Assembly: GCF_042664795.1 (NCBI RefSeq)
Contig: NZ_JBHTBN010000001.1
Span: 558,001-622,000 of the forward strand
DNA: 64,000 nt
Origin: Jejudonia soesokkakensis
GTDB lineage: Bacteria > Bacteroidota > Bacteroidia > Flavobacteriales > Flavobacteriaceae
Direction of reading: 5' to 3'
Under the pieces are notes generated by a model. That model was not told the DNA's origin. It worked only from the letters and a program-made list of their open reading frames with translations, and ran no database searches. Each line of letters opens with the position of its first letter. The stretch's first letter is position 1. Positions 1 to 7,229 of this stretch are shown here, piece after piece. Made by a program: the position numbers and the translations under genes.

Positions 1-1
1 A

Positions 2-958
2 AAAGACTTGTCAGACAGTGACATGACGATCGAGGCAATTGTAGAAAATCTGGAAATTAAAAAGAAAGTCTTTCAGGAGTTGGAAAGTTATGTTTCTAAC
101 GAGTGTATCATTGCAAGTAATACTTCTTCCTTATCAATTGCATCCATTGCTTCTTCCTTAAAAAATCCAGAGCGTTGTGTGGGAATTCATTTTTTTAACC
201 CCGCACCCTTAATGAAATTGGTTGAGGTAATTCCAGCGATACAGACTTCAGAAGAAGTTTTAAAAATTTCAGCAGAAACAATAAGAGACTGGGGTAAAAC
301 AGTTGCAATAGCAAAAGACACGCCTGGTTTTATTGTTAATAGAGTGGCGCGCCCTTTCTATGGTGAAGCGTTGCGAATTTACGAAGAAGGAATAGCTGAT
401 TTCCATACAATCGATACGGCTATGAAATCCAAAGGCGGATTTAGAATGGGCCCTTTCGAATTGATGGATTTTATAGGGAACGATGTGAATTATACGGTGA
501 CCGAAACTGTTTTCGAAGCATTTTACTACGATCCGCGTTATAAACCAGCATTTACCCAAAAACGTTTTGCTGAAGCTGGCTATTTAGGTAGAAAATCAGG
601 AAAAGGCTATTATACCTACGAGAATGGACAGAAGATTGACGGTCATTCTGAACTTGTTTCAGAATCTCACAAGGAAGATTTACAAAACCAGATATTCGAC
701 CGTATTTTAGTAATGCTTATCAATGAAGCCGCCGACGCGCTGTTCTGGAATATTGCTTCTGCAGAAGATATAGATAACGCCATGACGAAGGGGGTAAATT
801 ATCCTAAAGGTTTACTGGCTTGGGCAGATGAAAAAGGAATCGACTGGTGTGTTAAAAAAATGGATACACTTTATGATGAATATCGAGAAGACAGATATCG
901 TTGCTCACCGTTGCTTCGCAGAATGAACAGGGAAAAGACCCTCTTTTATGGGGATTAG
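2..958 (+). CDS. paaH: 3-hydroxyacyl-CoA dehydrogenase PaaH, 5'-truncated by window edge
   Basis: NAD-dependent oxidation of a 3-hydroxyacyl-CoA, the step before thiolysis in phenylacetate degradation. The frame is open to the left edge, so the N-terminal GxGxxG Rossmann part is missing. What remains has the end of the NAD domain (VENLEIKKKVF), the catalytic-region 'GIHFFNPAPLMKLVEVI' with its His, a first C-terminal helical domain (GFIVNRVARPFYGEALR, GPFELMDFIGND) and a second one (RILVMLINEAADALF). This two-domain C-terminus is typical of PaaH. Oddity: the linker between the two C-terminal domains is encoded by a palindromic repeat (642-668) giving the peptide GHSELVSES. Family call is secure; the paa assignment rests on paaI, paaJ and paaZ downstream. 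Confidence 0.9.
   Translation, partial: KDLSDSDMTIEAIVENLEIKKKVFQELESYVSNECIIASNTSSLSIASIASSLKNPERCVGIHFFNPAPLMKLVEVIPAIQTSEEVLKISAETIRDWGKTVAIAKDTPGFIVNRVARPFYGEALRIYEEGIADFHTIDTAMKSKGGFRMGPFELMDFIGNDVNYTVTETVFEAFYYDPRYKPAFTQKRFAEAGYLGRKSGKGYYTYENGQKIDGHSELVSESHKEDLQNQIFDRILVMLINEAADALFWNIASAEDIDNAMTKGVNYPKGLLAWADEKGIDWCVKKMDTLYDEYREDRYRCSPLLRRMNREKTLFYGD
642..668 (+). repeat. REP-like palindromic element inside paaH
   Basis: The 27-nt segment has an 8-bp stem ATTCTGAA/TTCAGAAT (645-652 and 658-665) around a CTTGT loop. It is read in frame as GHSELVSES within paaH. The reverse complement of 10024-10050 matches it at 25 of 27 positions, and the two differences are the two sides of one base pair. 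It therefore looks like a dispersed palindromic element tolerated in an interdomain linker. Confidence 0.8.
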
Positions 959-992
959 GGATTAGGCAATTGGTATTAGAAAATTGTATAAC

Positions 993-1373
993 ATGAAAAG
1001 TAATTATCATTTTAAGTTTGAAGATTTACAAGTATATCAAAAAGCTATGGACTATGGAGAAACTATAAATGAACAGGTAAAGGGCTTTCCAAATCATGAA
1101 TTATATGCACTGTCTTCTCAGTTTAGACGAGCGTCAGATTCTATTGCCTTAAATATTTCTGAAGGATATCCTGGCTCAGATAAACAATTTGTAAAACATA
1201 TAAATTATGCTATTTATAGTGCTAATGAGTGTGTAAGTTGTAGTACAAAATCCAAAAGAAGAGGTTATATAACCTTTGAAGTTGATGAAGAAAATAGAAG
1301 GTTAGTTTCAGAACTTACCAAAATGTTATCATCATTAAGAAAGACAATTGTTAAAAGAATAAATAAAAACTAA
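993..1373 (+). CDS. four-helix-bundle protein (23S rRNA intervening-sequence/S23 family)
   Basis: About 126 residues with the family hallmarks: an opening 'FEDLQVYQKA' helix, 'LSSQFRRASDSIALNISEG' in the second helix, 'FVKHINYAIYSANEC' in the third, and a C-terminal Lys-rich helix. The family is named after ORFs in 23S rRNA intervening sequences, but most members lie elsewhere in Bacteroidota genomes and have no established function. I prefer the ATG at 993 to a TTG at 984 because the family alignment begins just after it. It sits between paaH and paaI and shares one base with the paaI start (TAATG). It is visibly more A/T- and AGA-codon-rich than its neighbours, which suggests a late insertion into the operon. 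Confidence 0.82.
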   Translation: MKSNYHFKFEDLQVYQKAMDYGETINEQVKGFPNHELYALSSQFRRASDSIALNISEGYPGSDKQFVKHINYAIYSANECVSCSTKSKRRGYITFEVDEENRRLVSELTKMLSSLRKTIVKRINKN

Positions 1374-1813
1374 TGCCTAAAACCAAATCCCTAATACCAT
1401 TGTCTGGAGAAAAAATTCCATATAAAATGCTGAGTCAGGATGCTTATAGTACGTGGCTGGGAATCGAAATTCTAGCATGTGAAATAGGACGAGTTAAGGT
1501 GGGAATGACGATACGTAAAGAAATGTTGAATAGTATGAATAAAGCCCATGGCGGAATTAGCTATTCGTTAGCAGACACAGCCTTTGGGTTTACGGCAAAT
1601 ACCCACGGAAAGTATGCCGTTTCTATTGAGACGAGTGTGAATCATATCGAAGCATTGGAAGAAGGAGATTATATTACCGCCGAAGCGACTTTGGATCTAC
1701 AAAAAACAAAAGTGGGTTTTAATATCGTTGAAGTAAAACGAGGAGAAGATTTAGTAGCGCTTTTTAAAGGAGTGGTCTACAGAACAACTAAAGATTGGGA
1801 AGAAGATAATTAA
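1373..1813 (+). CDS. paaI: PaaI-type hotdog-fold acyl-CoA thioesterase
   Basis: 146 residues, the usual length for PaaI. The hotdog thioesterase core is visible: 'MNKAHGGISYSLADTAFGF' holds the conserved HGG and the acidic catalytic position (Asp of LADTAFG), followed by 'ETSVNHIEALEEGDYITAEA'. PaaI removes CoA from ring-hydroxylated phenylacetyl-CoA and related dead-end esters and so frees sequestered CoA. The start ATG overlaps the stop of the four-helix gene by one base, so translation is probably coupled. A stem-loop sequence (1829-1869) follows before paaJ. Confidence 0.88.
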   Translation: MPKTKSLIPLSGEKIPYKMLSQDAYSTWLGIEILACEIGRVKVGMTIRKEMLNSMNKAHGGISYSLADTAFGFTANTHGKYAVSIETSVNHIEALEEGDYITAEATLDLQKTKVGFNIVEVKRGEDLVALFKGVVYRTTKDWEEDN

Positions 1814-1828
1814 CGAATTAAGATTGCC

Positions 1829-1869
1829 GATTTTAGATTTCAGAACGAATACTTCAAAAATCTAAAATC
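1829..1869. repeat. inverted repeat between paaI and paaJ
   Basis: A perfect 12-bp inverted repeat, GATTTTAGATTT (1829-1840) and AAATCTAAAATC (1858-1869), with a 17-nt spacer. No T-run follows, so it is not a typical terminator. It is AT-rich, intergenic and inside an operon. It could be a dispersed repeat or an mRNA-processing or stability element. Confidence 0.5.
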
Positions 1870-1894
1870 GTTAATCTACAATCATAAATAGTAC

Positions 1895-3106
1895 ATGGAA
1901 GCATATATTATAGATGGCGTAAGAACGCCCATAGGAAATTATAAAGGGACACTAAGTGCGGTTCGCACAGACGATTTAGGAGCGCATGTGATCAAAGAAG
2001 TAGTGGCTAAAAATCCGAACATCCCAAAAGAAGCCTACGACGATGTAATTATGGGGTGCGCAAATCAGGCAGGGGAGGATAACCGAAATGTTGCTCGTAT
2101 GTCGCTGCTGCTGGCAGGGCTGCCTTTCACCGTTCCCGGTGAAACAGTCAATAGACTGTGCAGCAGCGGGCTCTCCGCAATTATTCATGCAAATCGTGCG
2201 ATTAAGGCTGGCGATGGCGACCTTTTTATTGCGGGTGGTGTGGAGAATATGACGCGTGGTCCATGGGTGATTAGTAAAAGTGCTTCTCCCTTCGGAAATG
2301 ATTCTAAGATGTATGATTCCAGTTTCGGATGGCGATTTATCAATCCGAAAATGCAGGAATTATACGGAACAGAGGGTATGGGAAATACGGCTGAAAATCT
2401 GGTGGAGAAATACAATATTTCCCGCGAAGATCAGGATGCATTTGCATATCACAGTCAGATGAAAGCTGCAGCAGCTCAAAAGAGCGGTCGGCTAGCAAAA
2501 GAGATCGTTCCAGTGTCTATTCCGCAGCGAAAAAAAGATCCAATCATTTTTTCTGAGGATGAATTCATTCGTCCAGATACGACTAAAGAAATCTTGGCAA
2601 AATTACGACCAGCCTTTAAAAAAGAAGGAGGAAGTGTCACGGCAGGGAATGCTTCAGGTTTAAATGACGGAGCCGCTGCTACCATAATAGCTTCCGAAGA
2701 TGCCGTAAAAAAATACAATTTAAAACCCTTAGCTCGAATCGTAAGTTCAGCCGTAGTGGGAGTGGAGCCCAGAATTATGGGTATCGGTCCCGTAGAAGCT
2801 TCCAATAAAGCACTACAAAAAGCTGGATTGACCATGGAAGATATGGATGTAATAGAATTGAATGAAGCTTTTGCTTCGCAAGCCCTGGCATGTATTCGTG
2901 AATGGGGATTGGAAGACGATGATCCACGCATCAATCCAAACGGAGGTTCCATTGCCATTGGTCATCCATTGGGTGTTACGGGAGCCAGAATTGCCTATTC
3001 GGCAGCATTAGAGCTTCAGGAGCAGAAAAAAAGATACGCATTGATTACCATGTGCATTGGTGTGGGACAAGGATATGCTGCGATTATTGAAAATGTGAAT
3101 TTATAA
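1895..3106 (+). CDS. paaJ: 3-oxoadipyl-CoA / 3-oxo-5,6-dehydrosuberyl-CoA thiolase
   Basis: 403-residue type II thiolase. The acyl-accepting Cys is in 'NRLCSSGLSA', the His in 'GGSIAIGHPLGVTGAR', and the second Cys in 'MCIGVGQGYA', the variant usual in PcaF/PaaJ. N-terminal 'AYIIDGVRTPIGNYKG' also fits the 3-oxoadipyl-CoA thiolase group. It performs both thiolytic cleavages of the phenylacetate pathway, releasing acetyl-CoA and finally succinyl-CoA. Only 10 bp separate it from paaZ. Confidence 0.93.
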   Translation: MEAYIIDGVRTPIGNYKGTLSAVRTDDLGAHVIKEVVAKNPNIPKEAYDDVIMGCANQAGEDNRNVARMSLLLAGLPFTVPGETVNRLCSSGLSAIIHANRAIKAGDGDLFIAGGVENMTRGPWVISKSASPFGNDSKMYDSSFGWRFINPKMQELYGTEGMGNTAENLVEKYNISREDQDAFAYHSQMKAAAAQKSGRLAKEIVPVSIPQRKKDPIIFSEDEFIRPDTTKEILAKLRPAFKKEGGSVTAGNASGLNDGAAATIIASEDAVKKYNLKPLARIVSSAVVGVEPRIMGIGPVEASNKALQKAGLTMEDMDVIELNEAFASQALACIREWGLEDDDPRINPNGGSIAIGHPLGVTGARIAYSAALELQEQKKRYALITMCIGVGQGYAAIIENVNL

Positions 3107-3116
3107 TTCAGAAAAA

Positions 3117-5642
3117 ATGCAAAAAACACAACATTATTTACAGGGAAACTGGCACGATGGAGAGGGAAAAACCAGAACTATTCACGATTCGGTAACAGGG
3201 GAGGCCTTTACTTCTATCGCTATGGGCGGATTGGATATTCCTGCTGCCTTACAATACGGAAGAGAGAAAGGAAATGTGCTTCGTAAAATGACCTTTCAGG
3301 AACGTGGTTTAATGCTCAAAAAACTAGCATTCTATCTTGTAAAGAAAAAAGAAGCTTTTTATGAACTAAGTTATCGTTCTGGTGCAACCCGTGTGGATAG
3401 CTGGATCGATATTGAAGGAGGCTTCGGAAACTTATTTGCAAACGCCTCGCTTCGGAAACTGTTTCCAAATCAGAGTTACCACGTAGAAGGCGACCCAATC
3501 GATTTGTCCCGCGGTGGCCGATTTATGGCGCATCATATCATGGTGCCAAGAAAAGGAGTAGCGGTACATATCAACGCGTTTAATTTTCCAGTTTGGGGAA
3601 TGCTTGAAAAGTGTGCCGTAAACTGGATGGCAGGAATGCCAGCAGTGGTTTTGCCAGCGCCACAAACTTCTTACCTTACTGAAGCTGTAGTTCGTGAAAT
3701 CATCGCATCAGGAATTTTACCTGAAGGTGCTTTGCAACTCATTAGTGGTACCGCAAAAAATATATTAGATACCGTAAATTCTCAAGATGTTGTCACTTTT
3801 ACAGGTTCGGCTCACACGGGTAGAATTTTAAAAAATCACCCAAGATTGACCGAAGAATCAGTACCCTTCACCATGGAAGCCGATTCGTTAAATGCTTCAA
3901 TTCTTGGAGAAGATGCAACACCCGGCACTCCAGAGTTTGATTTATTTATCAAGGAAGTCCGTAAAGAAATGACGGTAAAAGCTGGTCAGAAATGTACCGC
4001 AATTCGTCGTGTGATCGTTCCTGAAAGTTTGATGGAAGACGTTCAAATCTCGTTAGGAAAACAACTTGACAGAGTAACGATTGGAGACCCTCGTTTAAAA
4101 GAAGTGCGTATGGGAGCGTTGGTGAGTGATGCGCAACGTACTTCAGTTAAAGAACAAATAGAAAAAATTGCTAAAACTGCCGAAATAGTCTACGGAAACT
4201 TTGACAGCTTTGATGCTGTGGGTGCCGATTCAGAAAAAGGAGCTTTTATAAAACCCATATTGTTACGAGAGGACAATCCATTTAAAAATGAAGCCTGTCA
4301 CACCACTGAAGCTTTTGGACCAGTAAGTACATTAATGCCCTATAAAAACCTGGATGAAGCTATTGAACTTGCCCAGATGGGGAAAGGATCGCTAGTTTCT
4401 TCTATCGCAACGAATGACGATACCATTGCCACAAAATATGTGGTGGGAGCGGCATCACATCACGGACGGATTTTAGTATTAAACCGCGAAAGTGCAAAAC
4501 AAAGTACAGGACATGGCTCCCCATTACCTTCATTGGTTCATGGGGGTCCGGGAAGAGCAGGAGGCGGAGAAGAAATGGGCGGTGTTCGCGGTATTAAACA
4601 TTATCTACAACGATGTGCCGTACAAGGAAGTCCGACTACCTTAACAGCCGTTACAGGTATTTATCAGCCAAAAACAGATTATACCGAAGCTCCTAACCAT
4701 CCCTTTACCTACCACTGGGAAGATATTGAACCTGGAATGTCCCTTAAAACGCATAACCGAACCATTACCGATACCGATATTGTCAACTTCGGAAACATTA
4801 CTTGGGACCATTTTTATGCGCACACAGATATTACGTCCCTCGACGGAAGCATCTTCGAAAAGCGAACTGCTCATGGTTACTTTATTATATCTATGGCTGC
4901 CGGATTGTTTGTATATCCAAACAAAGGGCCTGTGGCCGCAAATTACGGATTGGAAGAAATTAGATTCTTACGGCCAATTTATCATAATGACACCTTGCAT
5001 GTTCGATTAACTTGTAAGCAAAAAATTGACAGAGAACAAAAAGGAACCGAACATCCTAGCGGAATAGTAAAATGGTATGTTGAGGTGTTTGATAGTAATA
5101 TAGATGCCCAGGATATTGAAAATGGCGAAGACCCATTGGTTGCCATTGCTACTATCCTGACCATGGTAGAAAAAAAGCAGGAGACATTTGTTGAAATGAC
5201 TTCGGAAAGTATTCAGAAATATTTGAACAATTTAACTGAAGATGCAAAACCACAATGGGGCATTATGACTCCGCAGCATATGGTGGAGCATTTGGAACAT
5301 ACGTATCGAATTGCTTCAGGAGAACTACAGGATTTTGAAGTGGCTACTCCAGAGAAGTATTTAGAGAAGATATATCACAGTTTATACAATTATGAGAAGT
5401 TTCCGAAGAATACGAATTTCCCGTTACTAGAAAAAGACACATTAGACCCCTTAAAATACCCTGATCTAGCTACCGCAAAAGAAAAGTTTCTGGAAGCCAG
5501 AGCAGCCTATATTCAGTATTTTAAGGAAAACCCTGAAGCAGAATTAAAGAATATTGTCTTCGGAAACTTAAACAGATATGAGTGGTATCTCTTAGAAAGA
5601 AAACATTTGAACCATCATTTTGAACAATTTTGTTTGTTGTAA
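3117..5642 (+). CDS. paaZ: PaaZ: oxepin-CoA hydrolase / semialdehyde dehydrogenase with extra C-terminal domain
   Basis: Bifunctional ring-opening enzyme. Residues 1 to about 515 are an aldehyde dehydrogenase with catalytic Cys293 in 'AGQKCTAIRR' and substrate-region 'FTGSAHTGRIL'. Residues about 530-680 are an (R)-specific enoyl-CoA hydratase (MaoC) domain with the D564-H569 pair in 'WDHFYAHTD', matching the D/H pair of E. coli PaaZ. At 841 residues it is about 160 longer than E. coli PaaZ (681). The extra part (about 690-841) starts at 'SESIQKYLNNL' and has His-rich helices 'QHMVEHLEH' and 'ERKHLNHHFEQF', resembling the DinB/DUF1569 four-helix metal-binding fold. The fusion is read through with no internal stop. 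Confidence 0.93.
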   Translation: MQKTQHYLQGNWHDGEGKTRTIHDSVTGEAFTSIAMGGLDIPAALQYGREKGNVLRKMTFQERGLMLKKLAFYLVKKKEAFYELSYRSGATRVDSWIDIEGGFGNLFANASLRKLFPNQSYHVEGDPIDLSRGGRFMAHHIMVPRKGVAVHINAFNFPVWGMLEKCAVNWMAGMPAVVLPAPQTSYLTEAVVREIIASGILPEGALQLISGTAKNILDTVNSQDVVTFTGSAHTGRILKNHPRLTEESVPFTMEADSLNASILGEDATPGTPEFDLFIKEVRKEMTVKAGQKCTAIRRVIVPESLMEDVQISLGKQLDRVTIGDPRLKEVRMGALVSDAQRTSVKEQIEKIAKTAEIVYGNFDSFDAVGADSEKGAFIKPILLREDNPFKNEACHTTEAFGPVSTLMPYKNLDEAIELAQMGKGSLVSSIATNDDTIATKYVVGAASHHGRILVLNRESAKQSTGHGSPLPSLVHGGPGRAGGGEEMGGVRGIKHYLQRCAVQGSPTTLTAVTGIYQPKTDYTEAPNHPFTYHWEDIEPGMSLKTHNRTITDTDIVNFGNITWDHFYAHTDITSLDGSIFEKRTAHGYFIISMAAGLFVYPNKGPVAANYGLEEIRFLRPIYHNDTLHVRLTCKQKIDREQKGTEHPSGIVKWYVEVFDSNIDAQDIENGEDPLVAIATILTMVEKKQETFVEMTSESIQKYLNNLTEDAKPQWGIMTPQHMVEHLEHTYRIASGELQDFEVATPEKYLEKIYHSLYNYEKFPKNTNFPLLEKDTLDPLKYPDLATAKEKFLEARAAYIQYFKENPEAELKNIVFGNLNRYEWYLLERKHLNHHFEQFCLL

Positions 5643-5662
5643 AAACCAAATTGTTCAAAATT

Positions 5663-5787
5663 CCCGCGAAGGCGTGAATCAGATAAATTAGTAAGAATAT
5701 TTGAAAATATTTAGTGTATAAATTATAGAATGAGTTTTAAAAAGTAATTTAGTTTAACCCTTAAAAAGATACCCGCCTTCGCGGGTA
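5663..5787. repeat. GC-rich inverted-repeat pair upstream of the crotonase gene
   Basis: CCCGCGAAGGCG at 5663-5674 is exactly inverted as CGCCTTCGCGGG at 5774-5785, flanking about 100 bp of AT-rich DNA. The right copy is itself a hairpin, TACCCGC-CTTC-GCGGGTA (5770-5787), ending 6 bp before the next start codon. The G+C content contrasts strongly with the surroundings, so this looks like a small palindromic mobile repeat. It could also shape translation of the next gene. Confidence 0.6.
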
Positions 5788-5793
5788 ATAAAT

Positions 5794-6546
5794 ATGACAG
5801 ACCCTTACGTAAAAGAACATATAGAAAACGGAATTTCAACCATCGAATTTTTTCACCCTGCACACAATAGCTTGCCAAGGGATATTTTGGAAGAGTTACG
5901 TCAGACCATTGCCAAAGCCGGCGAGAATGATGCTGTAAAGGTGATAATCTTAAAAAGCGGCGGCGATAGAACTTTTTGTGCAGGCGCAAGTTTTAAAGAA
6001 TTGATTAATATTAATGATGCTGAAACAGGACGGGTTTTCTTTAGCGGATTTGCAAACGTAATCAATGCCATGCGAAAATGCCCAAAGTTTATCATCGGTC
6101 GGGTACAAGGGAAAACAGTTGGTGGAGGCGTTGGAGTAGCAAGTGCGACAGATTATTGCATGGCGACAAAATTTGCTTCCATAAAATTAAGTGAATTGAA
6201 CGTAGGGATTGGTCCTTTTGTAGTGGGACCAGCCGTAGAAAGAAAACTCGGCTTAACCGGAATGTCACAAATTGCCATAGATGCCAATAGTTTTTATGAT
6301 GCCGAATGGGCGCGTCAAAAAGGACTATATGCGAGTGTTCACGAATCTACCGAAGCTTTAGATGAAGCAGTTCAATCGTTTGCTGAAAATCTTTGCAATT
6401 ATAATCCAGAGGCGATGAAAGAAATGAAAAAAATTATGTGGGCAGACACCGAAAACTGGGATGAACTATTGGCTGAAAGAGCAGGAATTTCTGGAAGATT
6501 AGTACTTTCAGAATTTACAAAAGAGACCTTAAAACGTTTTAAGTAA
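5794..6546 (+). CDS. enoyl-CoA hydratase/isomerase family protein (PaaF/PaaG type)
   Basis: 250-residue crotonase-fold protein. 'FCAGASFKEL' and 'GKTVGGGVGVA' form the CoA-thioester oxyanion hole, and 'IKLSELNVGIGPFVVGP' contains the second acidic site. The first catalytic Glu of true hydratases (GGGCE in rat crotonase) is replaced by Gly in GGGVG. One acidic residue is enough for isomerases such as PaaG, so a PaaG-like isomerase role is plausible, but I cannot separate PaaF from PaaG by eye. A GC-rich hairpin ends 6 bp before the ATG, and paaY follows after 2 bp. Confidence 0.85.
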   Translation: MTDPYVKEHIENGISTIEFFHPAHNSLPRDILEELRQTIAKAGENDAVKVIILKSGGDRTFCAGASFKELININDAETGRVFFSGFANVINAMRKCPKFIIGRVQGKTVGGGVGVASATDYCMATKFASIKLSELNVGIGPFVVGPAVERKLGLTGMSQIAIDANSFYDAEWARQKGLYASVHESTEALDEAVQSFAENLCNYNPEAMKEMKKIMWADTENWDELLAERAGISGRLVLSEFTKETLKRFK

Positions 6547-6548
6547 TA

Positions 6549-7157
6549 ATGATATATTCCTTTAAAGGTCACATACCGGTTATACACAAATCAAGCTTTG
6601 TGCATCCATTGGCTGCGGTAACAGGCAATGTGATTATTGGAAAGGATTGTTATATAGGTCCGGGAGCTGCCATACGAGGAGATTGGGGAGAGATTATTTT
6701 GGAAGACGGAGTCAATGTGCAGGAGAATTGTACAATACATATGTTTCCGGGCAAAAGTATTGTGCTGAAAGAAGGAGCGCATGTGGGACATGGAGCTATC
6801 ATTCATGGAGCAAATCTTGGGCGCAATTGTTTGATAGGAATGAACAGTGTGATTATGGACGATGCAGAGATTGGAGATGAATGTATTGTAGGTGCCATGG
6901 CATTTGTAAAAGCTGAAACCATTTTCCCAAAAAGACAGTTAATCGTTGGTAACCCGGCGAAAGCTATCAAAGAAGTTTCAGAAGAAATGATCGCCTGGAA
7001 AACTGCTGGAACTAAATTATATCAGCAATTGCCAGCAGACTGTTTTGAGAGTTTAAAAAAAGTGGAACCACTTCGTGAAATTCCGAAGGACAGACCTGTA
7101 CAGGAAGACTTTTATAAGACACTTTCTGAAATTAAAAAAAATAAATTCCCCCTTTGA
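6549..7157 (+). CDS. paaY: PaaY, gamma-carbonic-anhydrase-like hexapeptide-repeat protein
   Basis: 202 residues with left-handed beta-helix hexapeptide repeats from about residue 15 to 130. The metal-binding His positions of gamma-class carbonic anhydrases are recognisable in 'CTIHMFPG' and 'HVGHGAIIHG'. A C-terminal helical tail follows (SEEMIAWKTAGTKLYQQL), as in PaaY/CaiE proteins. PaaY is linked to thioester hydrolysis of toxic phenylacetate intermediates. It starts 2 bp after the crotonase stop, so co-translation is likely. Confidence 0.9.
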   Translation: MIYSFKGHIPVIHKSSFVHPLAAVTGNVIIGKDCYIGPGAAIRGDWGEIILEDGVNVQENCTIHMFPGKSIVLKEGAHVGHGAIIHGANLGRNCLIGMNSVIMDDAEIGDECIVGAMAFVKAETIFPKRQLIVGNPAKAIKEVSEEMIAWKTAGTKLYQQLPADCFESLKKVEPLREIPKDRPVQEDFYKTLSEIKKNKFPL

Positions 7158-7229
7158 ACTGTCTCCGACGATTGAGGCACGAATGAGAGGAAGACAAATA
7201 GGGGATGTTAATCCTCAAATTTTGATAAA

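Noticed and set aside
2476..2958. 160-codon open frame on the minus strand inside paaJ
   Set aside because: It is antisense to a complete thiolase with all catalytic residues; its Ser/Pro/Ile-rich product shows no family motif.
5723..5989. 88-codon minus-strand frame across the GC-rich repeat
   Set aside because: It arises from translating the palindromic repeat and the antisense of the crotonase gene.
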